From the NCBI RefSeq assembly GCF_963676685.1, contig NC_092346.1:26239133-26303132 (forward strand): a stretch of 64,000 nucleotides of DNA, read 5' to 3'. Of this stretch, positions 23,326 to 35,620 are shown piece by piece. Position numbers and translations under genes: made by a program. Source of the stretch: Mytilus edulis (Eukaryota; Mollusca; Bivalvia; Mytilida; Mytilidae). Numbering within the stretch: the stretch's first letter is position 1; every line of letters starts with the position of its first letter. Below the pieces are notes generated by a model. The model was not told the DNA's origin. It ran no database searches and saw nothing but the letters and a program-made list of their open reading frames with translations.

Positions 23326-23924
23326 GATATAGTAAATTATCAGTCGCTCTAAACAATGCGAAATTAATTAGTTCATTCGCTGCGCTTCCTCGCCGAAACT
23401 AACGTTTACATAGGGCTAGAATCTGATATTTGTGCAGAAACCAGAAAATGTATACAATCAATATTGCCTTTTCAATATCAGAAACGAATTGACCCTATAT
23501 TTCTGAGAGTCTCTGTTTGCCATGTTTGTAATTCGTGAATTGAATGTTTTAGCATGAATTAGGCCTCTGTTCTCCTCCTTAGAATGTGATCCGTTTTATC
23601 ATTCTGTGATGTTTCAAATACAAGTATAACTTACTATATTGCATGGAAATGTTCGTTGTTGAAGACCAAATGTCAACCTTTTAATATTAAGATAATCTGT
23701 ACAAAAAGGTTTGGCAGTTTGGGGTTTTCCTGCATGCCGCTTGCAATATTAAAATGCAGAGTGTTTGCCTGCTATCCTCCCTGAATATACCACTGTTGAA
23801 TATCATTTTGATGTTTATAGAAGAAAGTTTACAAAACAGAAACGGTAACAAGAATGCACAAAAATTTGAGTTGACTTAAATTTGTAAAGCACAATGACGA
23901 AAAGAAAACCCAACGCACAACAGA

Positions 23925-24185
23925 ACACAGACCAATGTACAAAATTCTACACAACACTAAACAGCCCAAATTACAACAGTCCACACAACACTGACTATAA
24001 AGATCAACGTACAACAGTCCACACAAAACTACACAGATAAACTTACAAAAGTCGACACAACACTAAACAGCCCAACTTACAAAAGTCCACACAACACTAC
24101 AAAGATCAACCTACAACGGTTCATACAAGACTACACAGATAAACTTACAAAAGTCCACACAACACTAAACAGATTAAATTACAAC
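23925..24185. repeat. 34-bp minisatellite, short array (copy A side)
   Basis: About eight degenerate units related to 'cacagtccacacaacactac' followed by 'acagatcaacttac'. A much longer array of the same unit heads copy B at 29,985-30,845. Confidence 0.75.
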
Positions 24186-24189
24186 ATAG

Positions 24190-24345
24190 ATATAGGAAGA
24201 TGCAGTATGAGCGCCAATGAGACAAGTAAACCAGTATTTGTCAAGGTACGGCCTTTAACACGGAGCCACACTATATATATGTGAAAGAACAAGCAGTACT
24301 GCAAGCCGAGCTAGCAAAATGACATCCCACCCCTAGCATAAGCCA
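24190..24345 (+). repeat. SINE-like repeat, diverged copy
   Basis: 'gaagatgcagtatgagcgcc', 'aatgagacaag', 'ggcctttaacacggagccac' and 'aagccgagctagcaaaatga' align loosely with the family consensus seen elsewhere in the window. Confidence 0.45.
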
Positions 24346-24427
24346 TCACTGGCTACAGAGAAAAACAAAGATTCTTATGATATGATTGAAATTGCGAGAA
24401 AGTTAGATATCATAAATTGCAATAAGG

Positions 24428-24553
24428 GGTTTAATTTAGGTGCCAGCTGAGGACCGCCTCCGACCCATCGGTGGCATTCAGCTGATGTCTGCTTTTTGGT
24501 CGGGTTGTTGTCTCTCTGGCATATTCCCCATTTCCATTCTTCATTTTATTAAG
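24428..24553 (-). repeat. Dispersed repeat, 'gggaatgtgtcaaagagac' family, reverse copy
   Basis: 'gaggaccgcctccgacccat', 'ttggtcgggttgttgtctct' and 'attccccatttccattctt' are the inverse of the segment at 26,748-26,852. Its right part is shared with the other duplication unit at 30,863-30,925. Confidence 0.55.
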
Positions 24554-24889
24554 AAGATGGATAAAAATAGTGGTAAACTAAAAATAAAGCAAAAGTGTGG
24601 GCCATACCTTACTAGGGGAACCCAAAGAAAAATATCCTATCCCCGCCCCACATACACACAAAACAATGAGAAAGTGTACAATAGCATTACACAGATGAGA
24701 ATCTGCAAAAAAATAATGTAAATGTGATAAGGGGATAACAAATGTTTACTACAGTGTGTAAACATAACTTCTTCCAAAAGTAAAACCCAAAATATAGTCA
24801 AATGATAAAAATAAAATAATAGGCGCAGAAGTTAATATTTTCAGTAATATCTCGTCAAAGTCTCATAAATTTTCGTTCATCAGTTAAAG

Positions 24890-25115
24890 CAGCACGACGG
24901 GTGCCACATGTGGAGTAGGATCTGCTTACCCTTCCGGAGCACCTTAGATCACCCCTAGTTTTTGTGGGGTTCGTGTTGTTTGTTCTTTAGTTTTCTATGT
25001 TGTGTCATGTGTTCTATTGTTTTTCTGTTTGTCTTTTTCATTTTTAGCCATGGCGTTGTCAGTTTAGTTGGGATTTATGAGTTTGACTGTCCCTTTGGTA
25101 TCTTTCGTCCCTCTT
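24890..25115 (+). mobile_element. 'acgggtgccacatgtgg' element inserted only in unit A
   Basis: Starts 'cagcacgacgggtgccacat' and ends 'ggtatctttcgtccctctt'. It is flanked by TTAAAG on both sides (24,884-24,889 and 25,116-25,121). Unit B has the uninterrupted site 'cagctaaagcgcggaagc' near 31,358, so this is an insertion after the duplication. The 79-residue open frame here is an artefact. Confidence 0.75.
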
Positions 25116-25269
25116 TTAAAGCGCGGAAGCGGATAAAAAATCGCATCAAAACTACGAACGGACGAACTTCTCTGTCACTGTATAAGGCGGAATATGACTA
25201 AAACACAATGTACGAAATTGATGATGACTTGGGACATTTACCACAGCATGGAAGGAATCCGAAAAAAAA

Positions 25270-25431
25270 TGTTGCGCTTCCATTCACATCGACGTCATAA
25301 ACAAACATCTCCGCTGACAACGTTATTGTCGAAGTATCGGCAATAGATTACACAAGGATAAGTTTTCAGAGTTTTAAATATTAATCCCTCGCAGCCTTTC
25401 AGAAGATAGTGGAAATCAAAAGAGAAGTGTG
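25270..25431 (+). promoter_or_regulatory. Promoter and non-coding first exon, gene copy A
   Basis: The sequence from about 25,270 is nearly the same in unit B (about 31,530-31,703), including a CRE-like CGACGTCA (25290-25297; 31,562-31,569 in B). A likely 5' UTR exon ends at 25431 before the donor GTGAGT and is spliced to the acceptor 'caatcaacag' ending at 26113. Inferred from splice signals and conservation between copies. Confidence 0.5.
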
Positions 25432-26120
25432 GTGAGTTTTTTAACCAAGTAATTATGTTTTCCATTTCAAAAAGCTAATCAGACAAAAAATGAAAATCAT
25501 CTTTAAGGGAAATTTTATTTAAGGCCTTCATCGCCTACCAGTTAACGTAAGTCTTCTTTTCCATTGTCTTGAACTGAGTTCGTTACGTTAATGAGAAGGT
25601 CGTTGTTCTATCTCCTAATAAAGTATTAAGACATATTAGTGTATGTTAAATTTGCTGATTATCCTCTATACTTCCATAGATTTTGCGATAAATTCAGTTT
25701 GCCTAGACATCTAATTCTAAAAGTACCTTTTACCTTAAAATTGGAGCTCTATGATACAGTAATCTGAGATAAAATGCATGCAGGGTCAATATTAACTTCT
25801 CTTAGCTGGGTAGAATTCGACAAATTAGATATGTTAAATTTCGTTTATTCTAGAATCATTTGCAGGGTTTTAAGCCATTTGAAAGTTGAAATTAAGCAAA
25901 CTTAGAGTAAATGCATTGGTGAAATGAATGTTTAAGAGCTATCTTAGATTTTTCTTTTCATTCATACAATATAATAAGTAGTCATCAAGAACAATCAAAT
26001 ATAATATATAGTTGCCCAATCAGACTGAAGTTTTGAAAGGGGATATAGGGGAGGGGTAACAACGAATTTCACAATGCATTTTAAATTTTCTCTATTATCT
26101 CATCAATCAACAGGATAAGT

Positions 26121-29100
26121 ATGGAGTCCCAAGAAGAAAAGGTACATCAGACAGCAGCTGTCTTGTGTGAAGCGATCGTCAGTGTTGCATCATTCCATTT
26201 CACCCTTGAACAATGGGAAGTAGTGGAAGTTGACATTAGAGCTGCTGAAGGCAGGGAATCTGAATTGTTAAAGGAATTAGGTATGTTCGTCAAATAGTCT
26301 TCCTCCTCTGTCTTCGCGGACACTTCTGTATTATAAATCAAAATAAAGATCGTCGCTAATGATCCTTTTGTACATTTATTGACCACTACTAGTATTTTCT
26401 AAACCTTAATAAATGGAAACCGTATAGTTTTGTATAATATATCATTAAAGATGCTATTTTGGTAAATAACTAAATTGTCTGTAGATAATTTATATACTAG
26501 TATCTATTGATTCAAAACTGAGTAAACTATGATGTTCATTGTATAATAATTGGTCATTTCTCAGATAAAATAAAATATCATTCTGGTTCTCTGTTCTAAG
26601 CCTTACAATATGTCAAGGGCAACATCGTCTCGCGTCTATACAAGTGGTATCTTAAATTTATCAGATACTTTTGTTCATTGTTAGTTTGTTGTCTCATCAT
26701 GTACAATATACCCGTTATCTCCCCAATGTTGAAGATCATTGTGATATATAAAATTGAGAATAGAAATGGGAAATGGGGAATGTGTCAAAGAGACAGCAAC
26801 CCTACCAAAGAGCAGGTAATAGCCGAAGTCCACCAATGGGTTCCTTCAATGCTATCACACAGGGTCTGTTTCTCAATTTAGACAAATTAAAAGATCAGAA
26901 CACAACTGCAGAAGAAAATATAGAAACAGAAGACAATGAATTGACAGTTCCAGACGACACTCAATGTGTAGATGATATATTGAAAGACTTAGGGGAGACA
27001 CTAGACGAAGTAGAACAGCAGAAGACATTAATGATAGCAGCAGGTAATGACGTCACTGCTTCTTGAATTCACCTTTCTTATTGAACATTTTATTTGGTTT
27101 AGTTTGAATATATTTTATTTCCTACATCTTAGACACAAGTACGTAATACTTACTAACTCTTCTCCATAATTGAGTCGTATTCCTTGAGTTCTGTTTGTTT
27201 TTTGCTTTTAGTTAAATTAATAAGTCCTTTCAGCTATACCTATAAGTTCCTTGTTTCATGTTATTTACTATGAGTTGAATAGTAGTACAGAGTTTGGTCG
27301 TTCATTAAACATCAGTAAATAACATAAACTGTGAAAGTCGATTAATTTGAAGTAATTGGATATTAAAAGAATTATTTGATGTTTCATCTTTATTTTTCAG
27401 TTTACTAAGTTTATTTATTTTTGTCATTTTATAGAACCAACAGAGAAAACGACGAAAGATGCCAGATATGTTTTTAAGGTAAATAGTAATAGGAAAGATG
27501 CTGACGACAGCAATAATCTAACATGATATACGGCTGTGAAATATTAATGGGTTCGTGGACCGATATCTTTTTTATTGCTTTTCTTTGTCCTGAATATGTA
27601 CGAACTATTTGCCACTGAACGTGGATGGGACTTTTTGCTGTACAATTTAAGATGGTTGATTGGTGGATTGATTGATTGCTAGATTTTTTTGATAATGTCC
27701 TGCAGAAAAATACTAAGCAATAAAATATAGACTTTTTATATAAAGTGCAAATACAACATGCCTCTTACAAATATTACTAATGGAACCGGTTTGTTCGTTC
27801 TTCTTTGACTACTTTTTTGTGTTTATTGGTTCGTAGTAGCGGGGCGATGTTGGTTGCTGTAGTCTGTTGTACTGTACAATAGTTCGGAAATTCCTGGGTT
27901 TTTTTTAATGTTTTATGAGATATGATATTATTGATAATTTCCTCGAATGATTATGAAAAAATTATGACATCAAAGACTACATACACGATGGGTTATTGTT
28001 TTTTATAGGATACAGTCCAGAATTTTGATTTAAATGGAGCTATTAGCAAGCAAAGGAAAAGGGAAATAAAGAGGGAAAAACGCAAAGCAAAGAAAGAGGA
28101 GAAAATAAAAATGAAAATAGCCAAAGAAGAAGAAAAAGTCGTGCAGTTGTATTTCAAAGCAGTTGACAACATTATGTCAAGGTACAGCAAGGAAGTTAGA
28201 GTACAACACAAGAAGGAAGAAAAGAGGAGGAAGCAAATGGAAAAGGTGGAGAAAAAAGCCTTAAAGATGTTGGAGAAAGGTACATATTCATTTTATTAAA
28301 ACGTACACTTGTAGGGGTTTTCTACTTAATATTGTCTTATTCTTAATTTAACCAACACATGCCAATGATGAATAAAATATCGTACAAACTCAAAATTTAT
28401 GAATTAAATAATATATAAATTATTTCCTTTAAAAGTTTCTTAAACAATGGTTAGATTTACAATTGGAACACTGAACATCAAAGCTTCTTATGAACTGAAT
28501 ATGTGTTGTAATTCTTTATTATTAAAACCCACTAAATATAATTAATGTTAAAAAAAGAACAACAAAAACTCATTTAATTCAATAATAAAAACCAGTTGCT
28601 AATTCAAAACTTTGCTTCTCGGACGCTGACGCTTTTCGTGCCGTGAAAATGTTTGTTTAAAACATTCTTTAAATTACAGCAAATTAAACATAAAAAGTAA
28701 AACATGGTCAAATTGTTGATACTGAAACAAAATATGTTGCATGCAATAAAAAAATCATTTTTGCACGTGTGTCTTAATTGTATTTTAATGTCTCGTTCAA
28801 CGTAAGAACACTAGTGTTGTTTTATTTCTTTAATTTTAAAACTTTATAAACTCATTTGAGTGTAACACTTACCTTTACAGAAATAAAGAAAAGAGAGAAA
28901 GAATGTGTCAATAATGAAAAGAAGAAACCGGCTCAATCTTTAGATTTGAATAAAAAGCACAACGATACAAAGAAAAGCATAGCAAAGAAAGTTACAGGGA
29001 ATAATAAGGACTATGAGAAGAAAGAGGCTCACACTGTTGATGATGTAGAGACTAAAGAAATTGCCATGAAGAATAGAAAGGAAAAAAAAAGAGAAGAAAA

Positions 29101-29257
29101 GGTCATAGATCAAAAGGAGAAAGATTCTCAAACTATGGATATTAAGGAGAAAAACATTGTTAGAATAGATACAACCATTGATGGAAAGAAGAACACATTT
29201 TCAGCAAACATTCGTGCATTTTTCCAGATCTTTTCTTGTAACAAAGCTGTAGTTTGA
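26121..29257 (+). CDS. Lys/Glu-rich coiled-coil-like protein, copy A (337 aa)
   Basis: Five coding exons: 26121-26280, 26882-27043, 27435-27478, 28009-28279 and 28881-29257. The phases (1, 1, 0, 1) join without a stop, giving 1014 bases including TGA. Residues 1-53 look like a small amphipathic helical region ('TAAVLCEAIVSVASFHF', 'EQWEVVEVDIRAAEG'). Residues 54-107 are acidic. Exons 4 and 5 (about 122-325) are dense in Lys and Glu, likely a long charged helix or coiled coil. The C-terminus is 'FSANIRAFFQIFSC' then 'NKAVV'. Exon 2 begins at ACAAATT after 'tttctcaatttag'; the longer open frame upstream of it starts inside a dispersed repeat and would break the phase. No signal peptide or membrane segment. 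I do not recognise the protein. Copy B is its tandem paralogue. Confidence 0.75.
26748..26852 (+). repeat. Dispersed repeat just upstream of exon 2, copy A
   Basis: 'aaaattgagaatagaaatgg', 'gaatgtgtcaaagagacagc', 'agccgaagtccaccaatggg'. Present at the same place in unit B (33,025-33,122), so it predates the duplication. It ends about 30 bp before the exon 2 acceptor and gives rise to a spurious longer open frame. Confidence 0.65.
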
Positions 29258-29454
29258 TAAATCGTTTTTGTATAAAATTAAATTTTCTATATTTTTCACT
29301 GTTTTTGTAATTATTTTTCTGAACTTGATCAGTCAAAATAGTATAAGCTGTATTTAGGGATTACACAAACGGACCTGCCTCTCGTAAGATGTAATTCGCC
29401 GGGAACTAAAAAGATAAGTTCGATCACTGATTCAGGGCTTTATTGAATACAAAT

Positions 29455-29460
29455 GAATAA
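29455..29460 (+). terminator. Possible AATAAA polyadenylation signal, copy A
   Basis: First canonical AATAAA noticed after the copy A stop codon, about 200 bp downstream. No transcript evidence. Confidence 0.3.
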
Positions 29461-29600
29461 AAAAAGTCCAAACAAAACAAAGGCACATAAAAAGTACTAT
29501 CCTATTGTACTTTCTATGGTCCAAGAGCTGTAATTTTGTGAAAGTAGTTACTCAAAAACACGAAATCGGCTGGTACCTAACCATCTTACACATTCTAAAA

Positions 29601-29830
29601 ATCATAGAAATAAGAAGATGCGGTATGTTTAAGCTTGCTAACAAGACATCTAGTCACAGTGACGTAAATGTATGCAATAATAGGGCACAGTATGGCCTTC
29701 AACTATGATACAAAACCCAGTAGGCTAGTAGCTCCTACAAGACATATCCAATCTCGAAAACCATAGAGTGACAGACACCGTACTTATATGGCAGACAACA
29801 ACCAAAGACTACCACACACTATGAACAACG
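29601..29830 (+). repeat. SINE-like repeat, diverged copy at end of unit A
   Basis: 'agaagatgcggtatgtttaa', 'gggcacagtatggccttcaa' and 'ctatgatacaaaacccag'. Its duplicate at the end of unit B starts near 35,971. Confidence 0.5.
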
Positions 29831-29984
29831 AAGGTCAAAATTAAACAAACAGGTTTAAACAAAGTTACCAAAGATACCACTGTAAAATATTTAACAATTT
29901 TTCGAAAATCATCACTTTTGAAAAAAACTGTTTCATATCCTTCACAGGTAAATGAAAAAAAAAAATTGTCGATCCACACAATAC

Positions 29985-30845
29985 TAAAAAGATCAACAGT
30001 CCGCACAACACTACACGGATTAACTTACCACAGTCCACACCACAACACTACACTGTTCAACTTACAACAGTCCACACAATACTAAACAGATCAACTTACA
30101 ACAGTCCACACAACACTACACGGATTAACTTACCACAGTCCACACAACACTACACGGATTAACTTACCACAGTCAACTAAACAATACACAAGAACAACTT
30201 ACAACAGTCCACACAAAACTACACAGATCAGCTTACAACAGTCCACACAATACTAAAAAGACCAACTTAACATAGTCAACACAACACTACACAGATCAAC
30301 TTACTAGTCAACTAAACCATCAGGGGACCAACTTACAACAGTCCACACAATACTAAACAGACCAATGCAACATAGTCCACACAACACTACACAAATCAAC
30401 TTACCACAGTCCACACAACACTACACAGATCAACGTACCACAGTCCATACAACACTTCACAGATAAACTTACCAAAGTCGACGCAACACTACACATATCA
30501 ACTTTCCACAGAACACTCAAAACTACACATATCAGCTTACCACAGTCCACACAATACTGCAAATATCAACTTACCACAGTTCACACAATACTAAACAGAC
30601 CAACTTAAAACAGTCCATACAACACTACACATATCAACTTACCACAGTCCACACAACACTACACGGATCAATTTACCACAGTCCATGCAACACTACACGG
30701 ATCAATTTACCACAGTCCACATATCACTACACAAACCAACTTACCACAGTCCAAACAACACTACACAAATCAACTTACCACAGTCCACACAACACTACAC
30801 AGATCAATTAACCACAGTCCACGCAACACTACACAGAATATGGAA
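29985..30845. repeat. 34-bp minisatellite, long array at head of unit B
   Basis: About 25 units of 'cacagtccacacaacactac' plus 'acagatcaacttac' with substitutions and some partial units. Lies between units A and B. No long open frame. Confidence 0.85.
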
Positions 30846-31146
30846 AATATAACCAAAACTTCAGCTGATATCTGCTGTTTGGTCGGGTCTCTCTGACATA
30901 TTCCCCATTTCCATTCTTAATTTTATTAAGAAGATTTATGGATAAAAATAGTGGTAAACTAAAAATAAAGCAAAAGTGTGGTCCGTACCTTACTAGGGGA
31001 ACCCAAAGAAAAATATCCTATCCCCCGCCCCACATACACACAAAACAATGAGAAAGTGCACAATAGCATTACACAGTTGAGAATCTGCAAAAAAATAATG
31101 TAAATGTGATAAGGGGATAGAAGTTAATATTTTCAGTAAAATCTCG

Positions 31147-31333
31147 TTAAATATATAAAAAAAAAAAAAAAAAGAAGATGTGGTATTATTGCCAATGAGA
31201 CAACTATCCACAAAAGACCAAAATGATACAAATATTAACAACTATAGGTAACCATACGACCTTCAAAAATGAGCAAAGCCCATACCGCATAGTCAGCTAT
31301 AAAAGGCCCCGATAAGACAATGTAAAACAATTC
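31147..31333 (+). mobile_element. SINE-like insertion present only in unit B
   Basis: An A-rich run of about 17 bases precedes 'gaagatgtggtattattgcc' and 'aatgagacaactatccac', and the copy runs to 'gtaaaacaattcaa'. In unit A the sites on either side are contiguous ('atctcgtcaaagtctcat' near 24,850). This is a post-duplication insertion of the most abundant repeat family in the window. Confidence 0.75.
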
Positions 31334-32409
31334 AAAGTCTTATAAATTTTCATTCATCAGCTAAAGCGCGGAAGCGGATAAAAAAATCGCATCAAAACTA
31401 CGAACGGACGAACACACATACGTACGGACGAACTCAGAGTCCTCCGTCACTGTATAAGGCGGGATGTGATTAAAATACAATGTACGAAATTGATGATGGC
31501 ATTTACCACAGCATGGAAAGAACCCGAGAAAATGTTGCGCTTGCGCTAATTCCATTCACATCGACGTCATAAACAAGCATCTCCGCTGACAACGTTATTG
31601 TCGAAGTATCGGCAATAGATTGCACAAGGATAAGTTTTTAGAGTTTTAAATATTAATCCCGTGCAGCTTTTCAGAAGATAGTGGAAAACAAAAGAGAATT
31701 GTGGTGAGTTTTTTTTAATGTACTTTATAAGCAAGTAACTCTGTTTTCCATTTCAAAAAGCTAATGAGACAAAAAAGGAAAATCATCTTTAAGGGAAATT
31801 TTATTTAAGCCCTTCATCACCAACTAGTTAAAGTCTTCTTTTCCATTGTCTTGAACTGAGTTCGTTACGTTAATGAGAAGGTCGTTGTTCTTTCTCCTAA
31901 TCAAGTATTAAGACATATCAATATATGTTAAATTTGCTGATCATCCTCTATACTTCCATAGATTTCGTGATTAATTTAGTTTGCCTAGACAGCTAATTCT
32001 AAAAGTACTTTTGACAATAAAATTGGAGCTCTATGATACAGTAATCTGAGATAAAATGCATGCAGGGTCAATATTAACTTCTCTTTATCTTAGCTGGGTA
32101 GAATTCGGCAAATTAGATATGTTAAATTTCGTTTATTCTCGAATCATTTTCAGGGTTTGAAGCCATTTGAAAAGTTGAAATTAAGCAAACTTAGAGTAAA
32201 TGCATTGGTGAAATGAATGTTTAAGAGCAAGCTTAGATTTTTCTTTTCATTCATACAATATAATAAGTAGTCATCAAGAACAATCAAATATAATATATAG
32301 TTGCCCAATCAGACTGAAGTTTTGAAAGGGGATATAGGGGAGGTGTAACAACGAATTTCACAATGCATTTTAAATTTTCTCTATTATCTCAACAATCAAC
32401 AGGATAAGT

Positions 32410-35400
32410 ATGGAGTTCCAAGAAGAAAAGGTACACCAGACAGCAGCTGTCTTGTGTGAAGCGATCGTCAGTGTTGCATCATTCGATTTCACTCTTGAAC
32501 AATGGGAAGTAGTGGAGGTTGACATTAGAGCTGCTGAAGGCAGGGAATCTGCATTGTTAAAGGAATTAGGTATGTTCGTCAAATAGTCTTCCTCCTCTGT
32601 CTTCGCGGACACTTCTGAATTATAAATCAAAATAAAGATCGTCTTTTATGATCCTTTTGTACATTTATTGACTACTACTAGTATTTTCTTAACCTATGGA
32701 CAAATTATAACCTTATGTTTTGTATAATATACTGGGTTTGCTATTTGGGTATAAATTGTCTGTACATGATCTATGTCTATTGATTAAAAAAATGAGTAAA
32801 CTATGATGTTCATTGTATAATAATTGGTCATTTCTCAGATAAAATAAAATATCATTCTGGTTCTCTGTTCTAAGCCTTCAGTGACAATATGTCAAGGGCA
32901 ACATCGTCTCGCGTCTATACAAGTGGTATCTTAAATTTATCAGATACTTTTGTTCATTGTTAGTTTGTTGTCTCGTCATGCACACTATACCTGTTATCTC
33001 CCCAATGTTGAAGATCATTGTGATATATAAAATTGAGAATAGAAATGGGGAATGTTTCAAAGAGACAGCAACCCTACCAAAGAGCAGGTAATAGCCGAAG
33101 TCCACCAATGGGTTCCTTCAATGCTATCACACAGGGTCTGTTTCTCAATTTAGACAAATTAAAAGATCAGACCACAACTGCAGAAGAAAATACAGAAACA
33201 GAAGACAATGAATTGACAGTTCCAGACGACACTCAATGTGTAGATGATATATTGAAAGACTTAGGGGAGACACTAGACAAAGTAGAACAGGAGAAGGCAT
33301 CAATGACAGCAGCAGGTAATGACGACACTTCTTTATTCTTGAATTGAACTTTGATAATTGAACATTTTATATGGTTTAGTTTAAATATATTTTATTTCCT
33401 ACATCTTAGACAAAAGTATGTAATACTTATTAAATCTTCTCTATAATTGAGTCGTATTCCTTGAGTTCTGTTTGGTTTTTGCTTTTAGTTAAAATGATAA
33501 GTCCTTTCAGCTATATCTATAAGTTCCTTGTTTCGTGTTATTTACTATGAGTTGAATAGTAGAACAGAGTTTGGTCGTTCATTAAACATCATGAAATAAC
33601 ATAAACTGTGAAAGTCGATTAATTTGAAGTCATTGGATATTATAAGAATCATTTGATGTTTCATCTTTATTTTTCAGTTTACTAAGTTTATTTATTTTTG
33701 TCATTTTATAGAACCAACAGAGAAAACGACGAAAGATGCCAGATATGTTTTTAAGGTAAATAGTAATAGGAAAGATGCTGACGACAGCAATAATCTTACA
33801 TGATATACGGCTGTGAAATATTAATGGGTCAGTGGACCGATATCTTTTTTATTGTTTTTCTTTGTCCTGAATATGTACAAACTATTTGCCACTGAACGTG
33901 AAAGGGACTTTTTGCAGTAAAATTTAAGATCGGGTTGATTGGTTGATTGATTGATTGCTAGATTTTTTTGATTATGTCCTGCAGAAAATAACTAAGCAAT
34001 AAAATATAGACTTCTTATATAAAGTTCAAATAAAACATGCCTCTAACAAATATTACTAATGGAACCGGTTTGTTCGTTCTTCTTTGACTACTTTTTCGTG
34101 TTAATTGGTTCGTAGTAGCGAGGCGATGTTGGTTGCTGTAGTCTGTTGTACTGTACAATAGTGCGGAAATTCCTGGGATTTTTAAATGTTTTATGATATT
34201 ATTGATAATTTCCCCGAATGATTATGGAAAAGGATGACATCTAGGACTACATAAACGATGGGTAATTTTTTTTTAAGGATACAGTCCAGAATTTTGATTT
34301 AAATGGAGTTATTTTCAAGCAAAGGGAAAGGGAAATAAAAAGGGAAAAAAGCAAAGCAAAGAAAGAGGAGAAAATAAAAATGAAAATAGCCAAAGAAGAA
34401 GAAAAAGTCGTGCAGTTGTATTTCAAAGCAGTTGACAACATTATGTCAAGGTACAGCAAGGAAGTTAGAGTACAACACAAGAAGGAAGAAAAGAGGAGGA
34501 AGCAAATGGAAAAGGTGGAGAAAAAAGCCTTAAAGATGTTGGAGAAAGGTACATATTCATTTTATTAAAACGTACACTTGTAGGGGTTTTCTACTTAATA
34601 TTGTCTTATTCTTAATTTAACCAACACATGCCAATGATGAATAAAATATCGTACAAACTCAAAATTTATGAATTTAATAATATATAAATTCATTTCCTTT
34701 AAAAGTTTCTTAAACAATGGTTAGATTTACAATTGGAACACTGAACATCAAAGCTTCTTATGAACTGAATATGTGTTGTAATTCTTTTTAATTAATACCC
34801 ACTAAACATAATTAATGTTAAAAAAAGAACAACAAAAACTCATTTAATTCTTTTTAATTAATACCCACTAAACATAATTAATGTTAAAAAAAGAACAACA
34901 AAAACTCATTTAATTCAATAATAAAAACCAGTCGCTAATTCAAAACTTTGCTTCTCGGACGCTGACGCTTTTCATGCCGTGAAAATGTTTGTTTAAAACA
35001 TTCTTTAAATTACAGCAAATTTAACATAAAAAGTAAAACATGGTCAAATAGTTGATACTGAAACAAAGTATGTTGCATGCAATAAAAAACACATTTTTGC
35101 ACGTGTGTCTTTTTTGTATTTTAGTGTCTCGTTGAACGTAAGAACACTTGCTTTATTTTTATATTTTATTTTTAAAACTTCATAAACTTATTTGAGTGTA
35201 ACACTTACCTTTACAGAAATAAATAAAAGAGATAAAGAATGTGTAAAGAATGAAAAGAAGAAACCGGACCAATCTTTAGATGGAAAGAAAAAACAAAACG
35301 ATATAAAGAAAAGCAAAGCAAAGAAAGTTACAGGGAATAATAAGGACTATGAGAAGAAAGAGGCTCACACTGTTGATGATGTAGAGACTAAAGAAATTGC

Positions 35401-35620
35401 TATGAAGAATAGAAAAGCAAAAAAAGGAGACGAAAAGGTCATAGATCAAAAGGAGAAAGATTCTCAAACTATGGATATTAAGGAGGAAAACATTGTTAGA
35501 ATAGATAACACCATTGATGGAAAGAAGAAAACATTTTCAGCAAACATTCGTGAATTTTTCCGATTTTTTTCTTGTACACACAAACGACAGGAAATGGACA
35601 AAGCAGCAGCTGTAGTTTGA
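32410..35620 (+). CDS. Lys/Glu-rich coiled-coil-like protein, copy B (346 aa)
   Basis: Five coding exons: 32410-32569, 33154-33315, 33712-33755, 34278-34548 and 35217-35620, with the same phases as copy A and 1041 bases including TGA. The first four exons have exactly the lengths of copy A (160, 162, 44, 271). The last is 27 bases longer, adding nine residues near the C-terminus ('SCTHKRQEMDKAAAVV' against 'SCNKAVV'). The probable 5' UTR exon ends at 31703 before GTGAGT. Most amino-acid changes relative to A fall in exon 5 and the start of exon 4. Intact in both copies, so probably both are expressed. Function not recognised. Confidence 0.75.
33025..33122 (+). repeat. Dispersed repeat just upstream of exon 2, copy B
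   Basis: Same insertion as 26,748-26,852, inherited through the duplication. The 104-residue open frame beginning here starts in this repeat and is not the true N-terminus of exon 2. Confidence 0.65.
34780..34911. repeat. 66-bp tandem duplication in intron 4 of copy B
   Basis: Two adjacent identical 66-bp units (34780-34845 and 34846-34911) containing 'taatacccactaaacataat'. Copy A has one unit. Recent local slippage or duplication. Confidence 0.9.

Larger units (their letters stand above)
24484..29815 (+). repeat. Segmental duplication, unit A
   Basis: Collinear with 30,863-36,168. The offset is 6289 bp at the start codon and 6336 bp at the last exon; the drift comes from small indels. The two units share exons, introns, the promoter and the trailing SINE-like sequence. 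Identity is high throughout but clearly below 100 percent except in one tract. Confidence 0.9.

Noticed and set aside
33033-33153. 104-residue open frame as a separate gene start
   Set aside because: The ATG lies in a dispersed repeat and the frame would be out of phase with the preceding exon.
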